From Xanthostigma xanthostigma (taxonomy: Eukaryota; Arthropoda; Insecta; Raphidioptera; Raphidiidae), in contig OY754464.1 in the NCBI GenBank assembly GCA_963575645.1, forward strand, positions 82,620,948 to 82,684,947: a stretch of DNA of 64,000 nucleotides. Direction: 5' to 3'. Shown here piece by piece: positions 1 through 10,226 of the stretch (within the stretch, counting starts at the first letter, position 1; every line of letters begins with the position of its first letter). A model generated the notes under the pieces. That model was not told the origin of the DNA and did no database searches. It saw only the letters and a program-made list of their open reading frames with translations. The translations under genes and the position numbers were made by a program.

Positions 1-671
1 ATATTAACCCAACTTATAGAAAAAGTTAAGCTGAATCGATTCCGACAACCCGCAATCTTATATCACTTTTTGTTTGAGAGATACGGGCATTTATTTATAT
101 TTTTTGAGCAAAACTAAAAACGCCATAACTTCTAAATGACTAATGATACAGAGGTGGGAGTAGTCAGAATCGATTCAGCGCAATTTTACCTTTCCAACCC
201 ACATGTGGGGAATGGTACCGGTTTAGGTCAAAATTCACTCTTCAAAAATTTTACAATATTTTTTGTTCTGGAGGTCCCTCGAATCCAAAAAAACATATTT
301 TTGGAAAAACTCTGTGCGTTTGTTTGTGAACACGATACACTCAAACGGATTGAAACCAAATTTTGGATGTTTGATACGCAAATATGAAGAGCCTTATTGT
401 TTTTGAGATAAATTGGCGCATGCGCAAAAGATATATATGCTATAACGTTGTTATAATAATGGTAGGTATACTTTTCATAACGATTTATTATTCTATTTAT
501 TTTTCCAAGAAAGTTTTATTAAAACATTTTTTTTCTAAACTTTATAGTTACGGAAATATTTTGAAAATTTAAAAAAAATAGCTATTCTTCTGTTCTGTAC
601 ATCTATCAAAAAGAAATTAATTAAGAATGCTTTGATTAATTTTAACACGACGTGGAACATATTATGTACAT
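1..671 (+). repeat. Family A interspersed repeat, copy 1 (partial)
   Basis: First of about seven copies of an ~850-bp dispersed repeat (others near 3.4-4.25, 5.14, 13.9, 14.8, 41.45 and 46.6 kb). Its left end reads ATATTAACCCAACTTATAG, matching the outer end of the inverted copy at 4.25 kb. Shared landmarks are a GATACAGAGGTGGGAG block, a CCACATGTGGGGAATGG block, a GTGAACACGATAC block and a GCGCATGCGCA-type block. Similarity stops near ATTATGTACA. Short open frames inside recur between copies, but I see no recognisable domain and read them as chance openings in related DNA. The mobility class is unknown. Confidence 0.75.
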
Positions 672-1516
672 ACGAATAAAAAATTATTTCATGCATGTCA
701 ATTAAATATTTGTATAATTTTTAATTTAAAACTAATACGTTCCTGTATGATTATAAAATCAAATCACGTAAAAATTTTCTGTGCTATTTTAAAACTGTAT
801 AAAAAAATAAAGAAGTGGGTACATAAAAACAATAATAAACGAGTAAAGTTTCAAATATTCCCAGTAATTCCATAACAATAAAGTCGTTAAAATATTATTT
901 CAGACCATCCCAATCACATTCTGAGTGTATAAAATAAGCATAATAGTGTGTCTCTACAGTTTAGACTGTAATTATTAAAAAAAGAGCAGTTTACAAAAAA
1001 TATTATTTCATTTTATCTTACAGTCACATTCATATAGTTTGATCGGCCGAGTCAGTCAGTGAAAGTATCGCTTAGACTGTATGTTTTAAAACATTAAAAA
1101 GAAGATGAGTTTTGGCTTCCGTTAATGACTGAGCCACATTCAAGTGGTTTTTATTGATACATAAAACGCTAGCTCTATGCAGATTTCGCGAATAAAACAC
1201 ACTTCCATAGAAGTGTATCTTTTTCTGTCTTTCTGTTTCGTGTACACTTGCTATCTTTTTCTAAAGGATTTCTTCTTATTTTTCGTATTTTTCGGACAAA
1301 GACTGAGCACTGCAATTTGTAATAATCTTTTATTGATTACATGATGACAGGCTGATGCACTTACGAAGATCAAATGTACACTAGGGAACAAAAATATCAA
1401 TTCAATGCTCATGACATTAAAATTTAATAGTAATTTATATATCGAGAACGTAATGAAAGTTATTATGTAAGGAATTTTGACATTATGTAAAAACGAGCGT
1501 CCACGATATTTTTATA
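672..1516. other. AT-rich stretch, no gene seen
   Basis: No long open frame, tRNA or repeat shared with the rest of the window is apparent. It is low-complexity AT-rich DNA with loose internal similarity around 900-1130, where two blocks contain TTTAGACTGTA or CTTAGACTGTA words and CAGTCACATTC-like words. Confidence 0.5.
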
Positions 1517-2088
1517 CAAAATGTAAACGCGTAAGGTGCACATAAGGAAATTAGAATTGGGAAAAAATACTTGGATCAGAGCTAGCCATGACTGCATTAA
1601 TTGTTATTTCTATTGAATTATCGTGGTAATCTTGAGGATTTCTATTTTATTTCGATTGATTTTTATTTTATTTGGCTTTTTAACAATAAAAAGCTCTTAT
1701 AAATCATTATTTTAATTTTTTTGTACAAAAATAAAACAAAAAAACTACTCCATCTGTTTGGAAACATTTCATTCAAAAATTGTCTGACTGGTATGACGTA
1801 TGCGCGTTGGTAAATCAGTGACCCAATGTCTTTAGGTTCAACACGAATAGGCGGAGATATTTGATCTCGCACCATATTTAAGTATTTTTGGGAATTTAAT
1901 GTCCCATTATTAAAAAAAGTCCGATTATGTTGTAATCGTTTGAATATTTTCTTCGGTAGTATACACATTCATTTTGCAAAAGAATATTATCTGTCAAATT
2001 GAAAAACAAGATTACAAGGCTCACTCTAATCCAGTCATTTTTTTCCAATGTTAATTTCCCTATGTGCACCTTACGTGTTTACATACTG
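1517..2088 (-). mobile_element. Tc1/mariner-type non-autonomous element, copy 1
   Basis: A 572-bp element with long imperfect terminal inverted repeats. The right end reads ATGTGCACCTTACGTGTTTAC and the left end is its complement, followed by GGAAATTAG/CTAATTTCC-type subterminal matches. It is flanked by TA on both sides, as expected for Tc1/mariner. A near-identical copy lies at 22.06-22.63 kb. The minus strand carries a transposase remnant (separate entry). Too short to be autonomous. Confidence 0.8.
1663..1968 (-). pseudogene. Mariner-superfamily transposase relic (C-terminal part)
   Basis: The minus-strand frame encodes about 100 residues. NGTLNSQKYLNMVRDQI and VRQFLNEMFPNRW resemble the segments on either side of the QQDGAPxH catalytic block in DDE transposases of the mariner/IS630 group. 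In intact proteins an Asp-containing block sits between them; here it is replaced by a degenerate stretch (IYQRAYVIP), so the central catalytic Asp is missing. The downstream RSPDLTP-type motif is also gone. The fragment lies wholly within the TIR element, so the MITE probably arose by internal deletion of a full mariner. The second copy at 22.2-22.5 kb carries the same remnant with additional frame breaks. Family assignment is inferred from motif resemblance. Confidence 0.6.
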
Positions 2089-2089
2089 T

Positions 2090-2487
2090 ATATAAAAATC
2101 TCGTGTCACGATGTTCGTCCGCGCTAATCTCCGAAACCGCCGAACCGATTTTAATGAAATTTTGTAAATGTGTCTTGCTTGGTCTCACTTACGCTATAGG
2201 ATAGTTTTTATTAAATATTTTGTACCAAATTACGGCTTTTTCTCAAAAAAAAAACTGTTTTAGTAACATCTGATAGAATTTGTTTAAAGCTATTAGTTCA
2301 GAGGTAAGCAAAAAAAATTGTTTTAGTACCAAGTAGCGACATCTGATAGATTTCGCTCAAAGCTATTAGTTCAGAAGCAAATTTGCTCAACGCTATATTC
2401 GTTCAGACGCCAGGCCGCAAACGAAATACATTTTGCAGATTTATATCTGTCGCACCCGTGTGAAACCGGGACGGACCGCTACTATAC
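2090..2487 (+). repeat. Family B repeat, copy 1, with two short tandem units
   Basis: Begins with TCTCGTGTCACGATGTTCGT and ends in a GAAACCGGGACGGACCGCTA-type GC-rich tail. In between are units carrying the words AGCGACATCTGATAG and GCTATTAGTTCAGA. The same architecture occurs at 24.49-25.20 kb with more units, at 50.85-51.21 kb, and as an inverted fragment at 21.79 kb. No coding potential. Class unknown; such tails occur in arthropod non-LTR-derived repeats, but I cannot prove that here. Confidence 0.7.
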
Positions 2488-2492
2488 TTATA

Positions 2493-3133
2493 CAGTGTGG
2501 TCAGTGGTCACTTAAGTGTGCAACATATGGGAAGATTTTTAATTAAATGCACAACCAAAATACAAATATTGCCAAAAGTTGGTGCATGTCCGATAATCAT
2601 TTTAGGTGCTCTTAGAAATTATTGTTGAAACTCAAACAGCATACAGGGTGGGTCAAAAAATATAAAAATTGTACAAGAGTAAAGTGTCCTTATTTCAAAA
2701 AATTCAGCTAAATGTTATAAAAAAAAGTTGTTTAGAATTAAAAGTTATGTCCAAATACCAAAACATGGCCTTCTAAGACAAAAAAAATTTTTTTTTTTGA
2801 AAAACCAAAATTATAATTTTTTTGAAAATTTTTTTTTATACTTCCTTAAACACACTAATAAATTATTCAAAATCAAATCAATTTCGCATAACTTTGTTCA
2901 AATTCAGGCATATTTGTAAAATTAACTTAGATTTTTAATTTTTTATGGAATCACAAACTTTATGTTTGTTGCAACGATATTAAACACCCTGTATGCTGTT
3001 TGAGTTTCAACAATTCTAAAAGCACCTAAAATGATTATCGGACATGCACCAACTTTTGGCAATATTTGTATTTTGGTTGTGCATTTAATTAAAAATTTTC
3101 CCATAATATGTTGCACACTTAGTGACCACACTG
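2493..3133. mobile_element. Mariner-like MITE with ~150-bp terminal inverted repeats
   Basis: Ends read CAGTGTGGTCA and TGACCACACTG and are flanked by TA dinucleotides. The arms (about 2493-2650 and 2988-3133) are complementary for roughly 150 bp with few differences, through GCCAAAAGTTGGTGCATGTC and its complement, enclosing an AT-rich core. No transposase frame. A single-ended copy is present at 28.4 kb. TA duplication plus TIRs supports the Tc1/mariner superfamily. Confidence 0.8.
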
Positions 3134-3391
3134 TATATTATATTATTATATATTTTAATCATATACATGTCCATCATATACTGAAAATTTCTGCGAAGTC
3201 ATACTAACAACGCATCTATCGTATACTGGTATTAATCAATGATCCATTGATCATTAGAAACTATAACCGCGGGGTATAAAGCTAGACGATTCGATTCACA
3301 AGAAACAAAAAAACGTCACGCGTGTGTGTATAAGATTTACCGACAGTTTTATAGTACTATGGATAACATAGAATAAAGCAGGATGGACGTT
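3134..3391. other. Unassigned spacer
   Basis: A short AT-rich spacer between the MITE and family A. No open frame, RNA or repeat recognised. Confidence 0.4.
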
Positions 3392-4250
3392 CAACTTACA
3401 ACTGAGGTTATTTTTATAGAAAAAATTCTAGCCAATTGGGCGACGGGACCATTTCAACTTAAAAAAATGTTGACATTTGATTATAATAAAGAAAATAAAA
3501 TTTCTGATATCGCGTGATGTGACGCAGGTAATGGCTAGTATTCAATATGATATTTGCTATTCGTTGCCATGGTTACCTGAAGAATATGTTCCACGTCATG
3601 TAAAACTTAATCAAAGCATGCCTAACTAGTTTATTTCTGACAGATCCATAAAACAAAAGAACGGCTGATTTTTTTTTTTCAAAATATTTCCGAAACTATT
3701 AAGTTTATAAAAAAATGTTAACGGAACTTTCTTGAAAAAATGAATAGAATAATAATCCGTTATGAAAAGTATACCATTATTGTATAAAAAAACACTGTTA
3801 TAGCATATATCTCTTCTGCGCATGCGCCAATTTTCCCCAAAAACAATAGAGCTCCTCATATTTGCATACCAAACATCCTCCCAAAATTTGGTTTCAATCC
3901 GCTCATCCGTTTGAACTGTATCGTGTTCACAGGCTAACAGACGCACAGAGTTTTTCCAAAAATATGTTTTTTGGATTCAGGGGACTTCAAAACGGAAAGA
4001 TATTGTAAAATTTTTGAAAAGTGATTTTTGACCTAAACTAGTACCATTCCCCACTTGTTGTGGGTTGGAATGGTAAAATTGCGCTGAATCGATTCCGACC
4101 ACTCTCACCTCTGTATCATTAGTCGTTTAGAAGTTATGGCGTTTTTAGTTTTGATAATAAATGCTCGTATCTCTCAAATAAAAAGTGATATAAGGTTGCG
4201 GATTGTCGGAATTGATTCAGCTTGACTTTTTCTATAAGTTGGGTTAATAT
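3392..4250 (-). repeat. Family A repeat, copy 2 (longest, inverted)
   Basis: The most complete family A copy, about 860 bp, in reverse orientation. One end carries AACTGAGGTTATTTTTATAG and the other CTATAAGTTGGGTTAATAT. These share a TTATAGAAAAA core in inverted orientation, so the ends may be imperfect TIRs. A 106-codon minus-strand frame resembles frames in the 46.7-kb copy but has no known domain. Confidence 0.75.
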
Positions 4251-4647
4251 AAAACAGGCCAAAAATCGTTTAGTGTCTTAAAAAGTTGCAGATTTGCAAA
4301 ACGCATGAAAACACGAAAAGATTTACGGTATTTGGAAAAATATATAAATATACCTGATATGCTTAATATTGACATGTTTTGTAGAAAAAAGTACGCTGAA
4401 TCGATTAGGCCTAAGCGCAAATTCGTATCTCGATTGTTTAGACGCTATGACGGTTTAAAATATATAAAAATTTAAACAGTTTAAATTGGCTATATCTCCG
4501 AAACTAGAAAAGATACAGGGTTGCTGACTGTTTCTATGCATAATATAAAACGAAACAGAGCGATTTTTTTATAACATTTTTTAATTTTGATAGAATGGCC
4601 CCCCTTCTTACTTTTTCTGTCTTTAAAAAAACGAGAAATCTGCGTAA
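4251..4647. other. Spacer with diverged family A-like DNA
   Basis: Around 4390-4520 the text GTACGCTGAATCGATTAGG followed by 'cgtatctcgattgtttagac' resembles the outer part of family A in degenerate form. No gene seen. Confidence 0.4.
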
Positions 4648-5125
4648 TATTGTTTATTCAACTCATGCGCGTTATTCATGTTTTATCATGCCTAAAAACC
4701 GAACCCTAAATAGCCATTTACCGACTGGTGACAATTACTTGTCATAACTCAATGAAGATTCCTACTAGCTCGGCCATTGTGGAGTAATGAAAATAAACGT
4801 AACTATTTTCTGAGTCGTAACGAAATAGTAGGTAACAACAACTCCGTTGTTACCCATTGAGACTAAAATTGAGAGGCCGAATGTTTTCGACATGGAGTTT
4901 ATTCATAACCGGCTAACCTCAAACCAAAACATTGAATCGTGCTGTTTGGTGCTGTTAGTATTGACGGATTTTTTTATAAAGAAATAAATAGATATTTACA
5001 ACATCTCACTATAATTAAAACATGAATAACGCGCAATTGTTGAATAAAATTATGGGCGCAACTTGTAGGCTAAGTCATGACCTGTCAGCGCGATGAATGA
5101 CTTAGACTACTAGTTACGTCAATAA
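4648..5125 (+). repeat. Family C repeat, copy 1
   Basis: Nearly identical, in opposite orientation, to 51.44-51.91 kb. Internal inverted ends read TGCGCGTTATTCATGTTTTA at the left and its complement (TAAAACATGAATAACGCGCA) near 5020-5040, giving a ~400-bp TIR-like core. Similarity between the copies continues about 80 bp beyond the right inverted end, so the true element may be longer. No coding content; mobility class unknown. Confidence 0.7.
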
Positions 5126-5134
5126 CTATTACAT

Positions 5135-5240
5135 ACGACTTATAACTGAGGTTATTCTTATGGAAAAAATCTCGCTGATTCGATTCCTCTCACCTCTGTA
5201 TCATTAGTCGTTTAGAAGTTATGGCGTGTTTAAGTTAACT
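5135..5240 (-). repeat. Family A deletion derivative, copy 3
   Basis: Joins the AACTGAGGTTATTCTTATGG end of family A directly to the CACCTCTGTATCATTAGTCG subterminal block, omitting the middle of the element. An internal-deletion product. Confidence 0.6.
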
Positions 5241-5714
5241 AAATATATTATCGCGTTAAAAATGCTATTTTCGTGGAAACCAATTTTACAACGTAAATCG
5301 ACGAAAAAACAGTGACAATCTACAAATTCAGGCGAAGCCGGACCGGGTCGCTATAGTAATTTTATAATTTATAGTGAAACGTCTTTTTTTATAAATCGTT
5401 GAAAGGGGTTCAGATGCGACTTATAAAGATATTTGATTATTAAAATGGAATTTTAACCATTTTTCTCTTTACAAATCAGATGCTACATTTCAATAATACT
5501 CATGGTCTTGTATTGAACACCTGTGTAACTAGTTTCATCTTCAGACTTCCAGCAGTTCATACAAGTTTGATATTAATGTTGGTACAATGTATGCATCTAC
5601 ATAATGCTGTGTCTGAACTGAACCAGAATCTTTGGATTTAAAACATTACTCAGCAAAAGTAAAAGTTCGTATCTCTAAGGCATAGCGCAAGTCATTAGTA
5701 ATCAGTATCTATTT
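5241..5714. repeat. Family D fragment and AT-rich spacer
   Basis: 5240-5360 contains ACAAATTCAGGCGAAGCCGG and GTAAATCGACGAAAAAACAG, the complement of the start of the repeat at 48.93-49.16 kb. The remainder, to 5714, is AT-rich with no recognisable gene. Confidence 0.5.
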
Positions 5715-6030
5715 TCAATAAAAAATAAATATAGTTTAAAAAAAACTAAAAAACACGCTTTATATCGAACTAAAAAGTAAAAAATATTTTTTTTTAAATA
5801 AGCTAAAAACAATAATGAATAAAAAAATACTAGTATTATTGTAAAAAAAGCGTGGGACGCTCGATGTACGAAAATGTGGAACAAAGCGCCCCACGCTTTT
5901 TTCACAATAATACTAGTATTTTTTATTCATTATTGTTTTAAGCTTATTTTAAAAAATATTTTTTACTTTTTAGTTCAATATAAAGCGTGTTTTTTAGTTT
6001 TTTTTTTAAACTATATTTGTTTTCCACTTT
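5715..6030. repeat. Foldback hairpin HP1 (imperfect ~130-bp arms)
   Basis: Left arm about 5728-5860 and right arm about 5885-6022 are complementary with scattered mismatches. The outer arm contains AAAAAACACGCTTTATATCG and ACTAAAAAGTAAAAAAT. The apical loop is CGATGTACGAAAATGTGGAACAA-like, identical over 23 nt to the loop of the hairpin at 54.31-54.53 kb, while the inner arms of the two differ by about 50 nt. Non-coding; transcribed RNA would form a very long stem. Confidence 0.8.
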
Positions 6031-6082
6031 TTAGTTCGATTTATTGTCAAAAATTTACCGAAAAAAAAACAATTTTTTTTTT

Positions 6083-6172
6083 CGGCGTGGACGGGATTAG
6101 AACCCACGACCCGTGATTCCGAGAGTTGACGTCAGCGAAGACCCGTGCCTTAGACCGCACGGCTAGCCACTG
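6083..6172 (-). pseudogene. Class II tRNA-like sequence (Ser/Leu type), degenerate
   Basis: On the minus strand, TAGCCGTGCGGTCTAAGGC matches an A box of Leu/Ser tRNAs and GGGTTCTAATCCC matches a B box and T arm. The spacing leaves room for a long variable arm. The 3' acceptor strand (CCACGCC) has no matching 5' strand, so this is a tRNA-derived relic or SINE head rather than a working tRNA gene. It lies immediately upstream of the LINE ORF1. Confidence 0.55.
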
Positions 6173-6203
6173 TAGTTACAGTGCTGGCGTATTCGATTTT
6201 AAG

Positions 6204-7223
6204 ATGGCGGACGATGTAGATAAGTGTAATATTTGTAGTGAGAAAAATGATAATAAAATGATTCTCTGCTTTGGAACATGCAAAAGGAGTTTCCACAGTA
6301 AGTGTTTAAACATAAAAGCTAATGATTACAATATAATTACAAAGACTCCAGGGATTAACTGGATGTGTGAAGAATGTGTTAAATTGCATGACAGTAATGG
6401 TAAAGATAATACAATAGAAATTCTTTTAAACAAGATCGTAGAACTAACAGAAACTGTTAAAGAAAATAACAAATTAATAATGCAGCAGAACGAAAAAATA
6501 ATAACGCAAGGAAAATTGTTAAATGAAATTAAAACTGAAATGGTGAATATAACCTTAAAAGTCAAAAAGGAGGATAGAAATGCTACCTCAGTTAAAAAAC
6601 TGGAAACAAACCATAATATTAAATTGCAGGAATCTGCAATAGTAAAGCAACAACTAACCCCAAATACAAATAATAATACAACGAGGGCAGGAGTATCAAC
6701 ACGTAGCACGAGTAGCGCTGCCAAGATAGAACAGCTGACAAACAATAACAGTCACACAGCTGTCTATTCACAGCTAAATAAACAAATTGAGAATGATAAA
6801 AACAATGACGGAAATAATACCATTGATAGTGACAGTGCATCTGATAAATCAGATGATGGTAATGAATCGGATGAGCAATTTACAACTGTACATTATAAAA
6901 AAAAGAAAAAATCAAGAATTGTTGTGAGGGGAAAGGACACTGAGCAAAACGAACTTGACATTCCTGCTAGGAAATTGTGGATATATTTAGGAAGGTGTGG
7001 ACCTAAGACTACAACTGAACGTGTAGAAAATTTTTTGAAAAACAAATTTACAGGTTATGAATTTGAATGTGAGGAACTCAATAACAAAGGTACATTGAAA
7101 AGCTTTAAAATTGGTGCTAATGCTGCGCTAAAAGATCGAATATATGATGAAAACACGTGGCCAGAAGGTGCGATTGTCAAAAGATTCCTTTTTCCAAGAA
7201 TATCGGCGAAATTCAACAGGTAA
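6204..7223 (+). CDS. LINE ORF1 protein with PHD finger (RNA-binding/chaperone type)
   Basis: About 339 residues. I chose ATG 6204 (MADDVDKCNIC), because upstream in-frame codons run through the tRNA-like sequence. Residues ~8-60 form a C4HC3 PHD-type zinc finger: CNIC, then CxxxC(K), HSKC and MCEEC in order. Residues ~65-125 are predicted coiled coil, rich in Glu, Lys and Asn, followed by a Thr/Asn/Ser-rich low-complexity linker and an acidic patch (SDSASDKSDDGNESDE). A basic KKKKKSRIVVRGK block follows, then a C-terminal fold-like domain starting LWIYLGRCGPKTT, as seen in CR1-like ORF1 proteins. In this family ORF1p binds element RNA in a ribonucleoprotein. ORF1 ends inside the start of the ORF2 open frame. 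No stops or frame breaks. Confidence 0.85.
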   Translation: MADDVDKCNICSEKNDNKMILCFGTCKRSFHSKCLNIKANDYNIITKTPGINWMCEECVKLHDSNGKDNTIEILLNKIVELTETVKENNKLIMQQNEKIITQGKLLNEIKTEMVNITLKVKKEDRNATSVKKLETNHNIKLQESAIVKQQLTPNTNNNTTRAGVSTRSTSSAAKIEQLTNNNSHTAVYSQLNKQIENDKNNDGNNTIDSDSASDKSDDGNESDEQFTTVHYKKKKKSRIVVRGKDTEQNELDIPARKLWIYLGRCGPKTTTERVENFLKNKFTGYEFECEELNNKGTLKSFKIGANAALKDRIYDENTWPEGAIVKRFLFPRISAKFNR

Positions 7224-7330
7224 AATATGAAACTGATTCAGTACTTCCTCCCTCACTGAAAAATAAAAGTTCGAAAAATGTATTTGCTAAAACTTGTCAT
7301 AATATTAAAAGTGAGAGTCAACTAAAGATA

Positions 7331-10168
7331 ATGAGCCTTAATATTCAAAGTCTGCGAAATAAAATTGAAGAAATTGAATTATGGTTGAAATCAAGACAGT
7401 TTGACATAGACGTGCTATGTCTCACAGAAACATGGTTAACTCCTCAAGAGCTCTCCTGTGGAATTTACATAGGACAATTACAACTAGTTTCTGGTTTTAC
7501 AAGAACAGTCAAAAGGCATGGCGGAGTTGGCATTTTTATAAAAAAAGATCTACAATATACAGTTCTACAAAATATTAATCAGTATAACAGGGAAACAGAT
7601 TTTGAGTGTTGTGCTGTTAGTTTAGACAAATTAAACACAATTTTAGTAACTATATACAGATCTCCGCTGGGTAATATAGATACATTTTTTTACTTAATGA
7701 ATGATTGCTTGGAAACAGTATTCAAATGTAATCAGCAAATTATAATTTCTGGTGATTTTAATATTAATTTTATGATTGACGACAATAATGTTAAAACTTT
7801 TAAAAATATGCTATTATCGTTCAATTTAAAACTATTAGTTAGTGAGCCAACTAGAATCAGTAGGTTATCATCAACTTGCATTGACAATGTTGCAACAAAT
7901 GTGGAACCCTTCAGGACAGATGTACTAGATACATATTTATCGGATCACAGAGCCATTTTTTTTTCAATACCCTTACCGAATGCTCCCATATATGAGGAGA
8001 CTTCATATTTTAGACTGCTTACTAAAGAAAATTTAGGTTTATTAGAAAATTTATTATCACAAGAAAATTGGGCTGAAATTTTTAATAGTAATGATGTAAA
8101 CAAAGTGTACGATAATTTTTTACAAAGGTTTTTAGAGGCATTTAACTCGTGTATTCCAAAATTAAAGAAAATTAAAAATAAAATGAACAAAAGATCTAAA
8201 GATTGGATAACCCCTGATTTAGTAAAAATGTCTGAACAAAAAAGAAGTTTATTCTTACAATTAAAAGATATTAAAAGTATCAATAAAAACATAAATATGC
8301 ACCCACTTGAAATTAAATATAGAGAATTGTGCCTAAATCTAAAAAAACTTGTTTGTAAACAAAAGAAAATGTTTTATAATAATAAAATAAATGAGTCCGA
8401 AAATAAAATAAAAACTTCTTGGCAGTTAATTAATAAAATAGGTAAAAATAATAAATCGAAAAAATATGTAACTGAAATTAAAAAAACAGGTAAAACTGAA
8501 ACTACTAAAAACCCTAAAGAGATTTCCGAAGAATTCAATAATTTTTTTTGTAACATATCCGAATCTTTAAACCTTCCTAAGCCCAATTTGAATGTAAAAA
8601 ATATTAGTAATTTGTCACAAAGTTTGTTTTTCAGACCTACTGACAGCAATGAGGTGTACAATATAATCATGTCTCTAAAAAATAAACATTCCACTGGATG
8701 GGATGATATTCCGGCTGTAGCAATAAAACAGTGTGCAAGCATAATATGTGAACCATTAAGTAAAATCATAAATATGACTTTAGAAAGTGGAATTTTTCCC
8801 AAAAATTTAAAAAAAGCTCTTATTATACCCTTATACAAAAAAGGAGATAATCAAAATATGTCTAATTATAGACCAGTGGCATTGTTACCTGTATTCTCAA
8901 AAATCTTTGAACTTGTAATAAAGGAACGCTTGTTACATTTCGTAAACAAATATGACATTATTACAAGACAGCAACACGGTTTCATTAAAAATAGCTCCAC
9001 TAATGTCTCAATTTTTAAAATAATTGACAGCCTATTAAATTCTTGGGAAAAAAAAACTCCATGCTTGCTACTCCTACTAGACTTATCTAAAGCATTCGAC
9101 TGCGTCGAAAAAAATCTTTTACTTTGTAAGTTAGAAAAGTACGGTATACGAGGAAAAGCGCTCGATCTCTTCTCTTCATATATGACAGACAGAAAACAAA
9201 GCGTAAAAGTTAAAATAAATACTAGCTCCGGTATTAATGAAAGTATGTCAGACTGGCAACTAATTACGAGAGGGGTACCTCAAGGTAGTATCTTAGGACC
9301 TCTGCTCTTCATATTATTTATAAACGATCTTCCGTTGGCTACTAACAATAAAATCTTCTTGTTTGCTGATGACACTGCTGTCATATGTGAGGGAAGAGAT
9401 CAGGCGCTTTTAAAAAATAGATTGGAAAAATGCATGATAGATTTAAGCAAATGGTTTGCAAATAACAGCCTTAAAGTAAACGACACTAAAACAGAAATAA
9501 TTAAGCTTGGAAATTACTTTAACATCCCACAATTACTAAACTTAGACATATTCTCATATATTAAAGATTCAGTTAAATTTCTCGGTCTATACATAGACAA
9601 TAATCTCGACTGGAAACAACATATTGACTACATTTTGCCTAAGTTAAATAAAGCTAAATTCGTTCTTACTTATTTAAAAAAATATACTAGTACCGACATT
9701 CTGCTTAATGTCTATCATGCATATTTCCAATCTATTATCCAGTATGGAATAATCTTTTGGGGCAATTCGGTATGGGCAGAAAAAGTTTTTTTAATCCAAA
9801 AAAAGTGTATTCGTATCATAGCGGGTGTGGCACCTAGAGAACATTGTAAAAATTTATTTATTCAGTATAACATACTAACACTAGTAGATCTTTATATTCT
9901 AAATTGTGCAAATTTTGTACAAAACTATCCATCTTTGTTTAATGAAAATCATAATAAACATGAATATACCACAAGAAATAAGAATAATTTAAAAACTACT
10001 AATTGTACATTAGCAGTGGCTCATAAAGGTGTCCGCAACGCTATGATACGAATACACAATAAGATACCTACTGAAATAACTCTAACAAATTCTAAACAAA
10101 AGTTTAGGAAGAATTTAAAAAAATATTTATTAAGTAAGGCTCACTACAGATTGAACGAGTTTTTATAA
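7331..10168 (+). CDS. LINE ORF2: apurinic-type endonuclease + reverse transcriptase
   Basis: The open frame runs from about 7157 and overlaps ORF1 in another frame; the first in-frame ATG is 7331 (MSLNIQSLRNK), giving ~945 residues. A frameshift or re-initiation in the 7157-7223 overlap cannot be excluded. Endonuclease (residues 1-~220) shows SLNIQSL, CLTETWL, YRSPLGN, ISGDFNINF and SDHRAIF, covering the Asn, Glu, Asp and His catalytic positions of the EEP fold. Reverse transcriptase follows: NYRPVALLPVFSKIFE, QHGFIKNSS, LDLSKAFDCV, GVPQGSILGPLLF, LFADDTAV (the catalytic FADD box) and VKFLGLYIDN. The C-terminal region (YGIIFWGNS...) is typical for the group. It nicks target DNA and primes cDNA synthesis in the nucleus. 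No stops or frameshifts, so it may be active. Confidence 0.9.
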   Translation: MSLNIQSLRNKIEEIELWLKSRQFDIDVLCLTETWLTPQELSCGIYIGQLQLVSGFTRTVKRHGGVGIFIKKDLQYTVLQNINQYNRETDFECCAVSLDKLNTILVTIYRSPLGNIDTFFYLMNDCLETVFKCNQQIIISGDFNINFMIDDNNVKTFKNMLLSFNLKLLVSEPTRISRLSSTCIDNVATNVEPFRTDVLDTYLSDHRAIFFSIPLPNAPIYEETSYFRLLTKENLGLLENLLSQENWAEIFNSNDVNKVYDNFLQRFLEAFNSCIPKLKKIKNKMNKRSKDWITPDLVKMSEQKRSLFLQLKDIKSINKNINMHPLEIKYRELCLNLKKLVCKQKKMFYNNKINESENKIKTSWQLINKIGKNNKSKKYVTEIKKTGKTETTKNPKEISEEFNNFFCNISESLNLPKPNLNVKNISNLSQSLFFRPTDSNEVYNIIMSLKNKHSTGWDDIPAVAIKQCASIICEPLSKIINMTLESGIFPKNLKKALIIPLYKKGDNQNMSNYRPVALLPVFSKIFELVIKERLLHFVNKYDIITRQQHGFIKNSSTNVSIFKIIDSLLNSWEKKTPCLLLLLDLSKAFDCVEKNLLLCKLEKYGIRGKALDLFSSYMTDRKQSVKVKINTSSGINESMSDWQLITRGVPQGSILGPLLFILFINDLPLATNNKIFLFADDTAVICEGRDQALLKNRLEKCMIDLSKWFANNSLKVNDTKTEIIKLGNYFNIPQLLNLDIFSYIKDSVKFLGLYIDNNLDWKQHIDYILPKLNKAKFVLTYLKKYTSTDILLNVYHAYFQSIIQYGIIFWGNSVWAEKVFLIQKKCIRIIAGVAPREHCKNLFIQYNILTLVDLYILNCANFVQNYPSLFNENHNKHEYTTRNKNNLKTTNCTLAVAHKGVRNAMIRIHNKIPTEITLTNSKQKFRKNLKKYLLSKAHYRLNEFL

Positions 10169-10226
10169 TTAATTGTTTTTGTGTTGACGCTATTTATGTA
10201 CATTAATTGTACCAACAAAATAAAGA

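Noticed and set aside
6326..6840. Hydrophobic minus-strand frames opposite LINE ORF1
   Set aside because: Antisense shadows of the Asn/Lys-rich ORF1.
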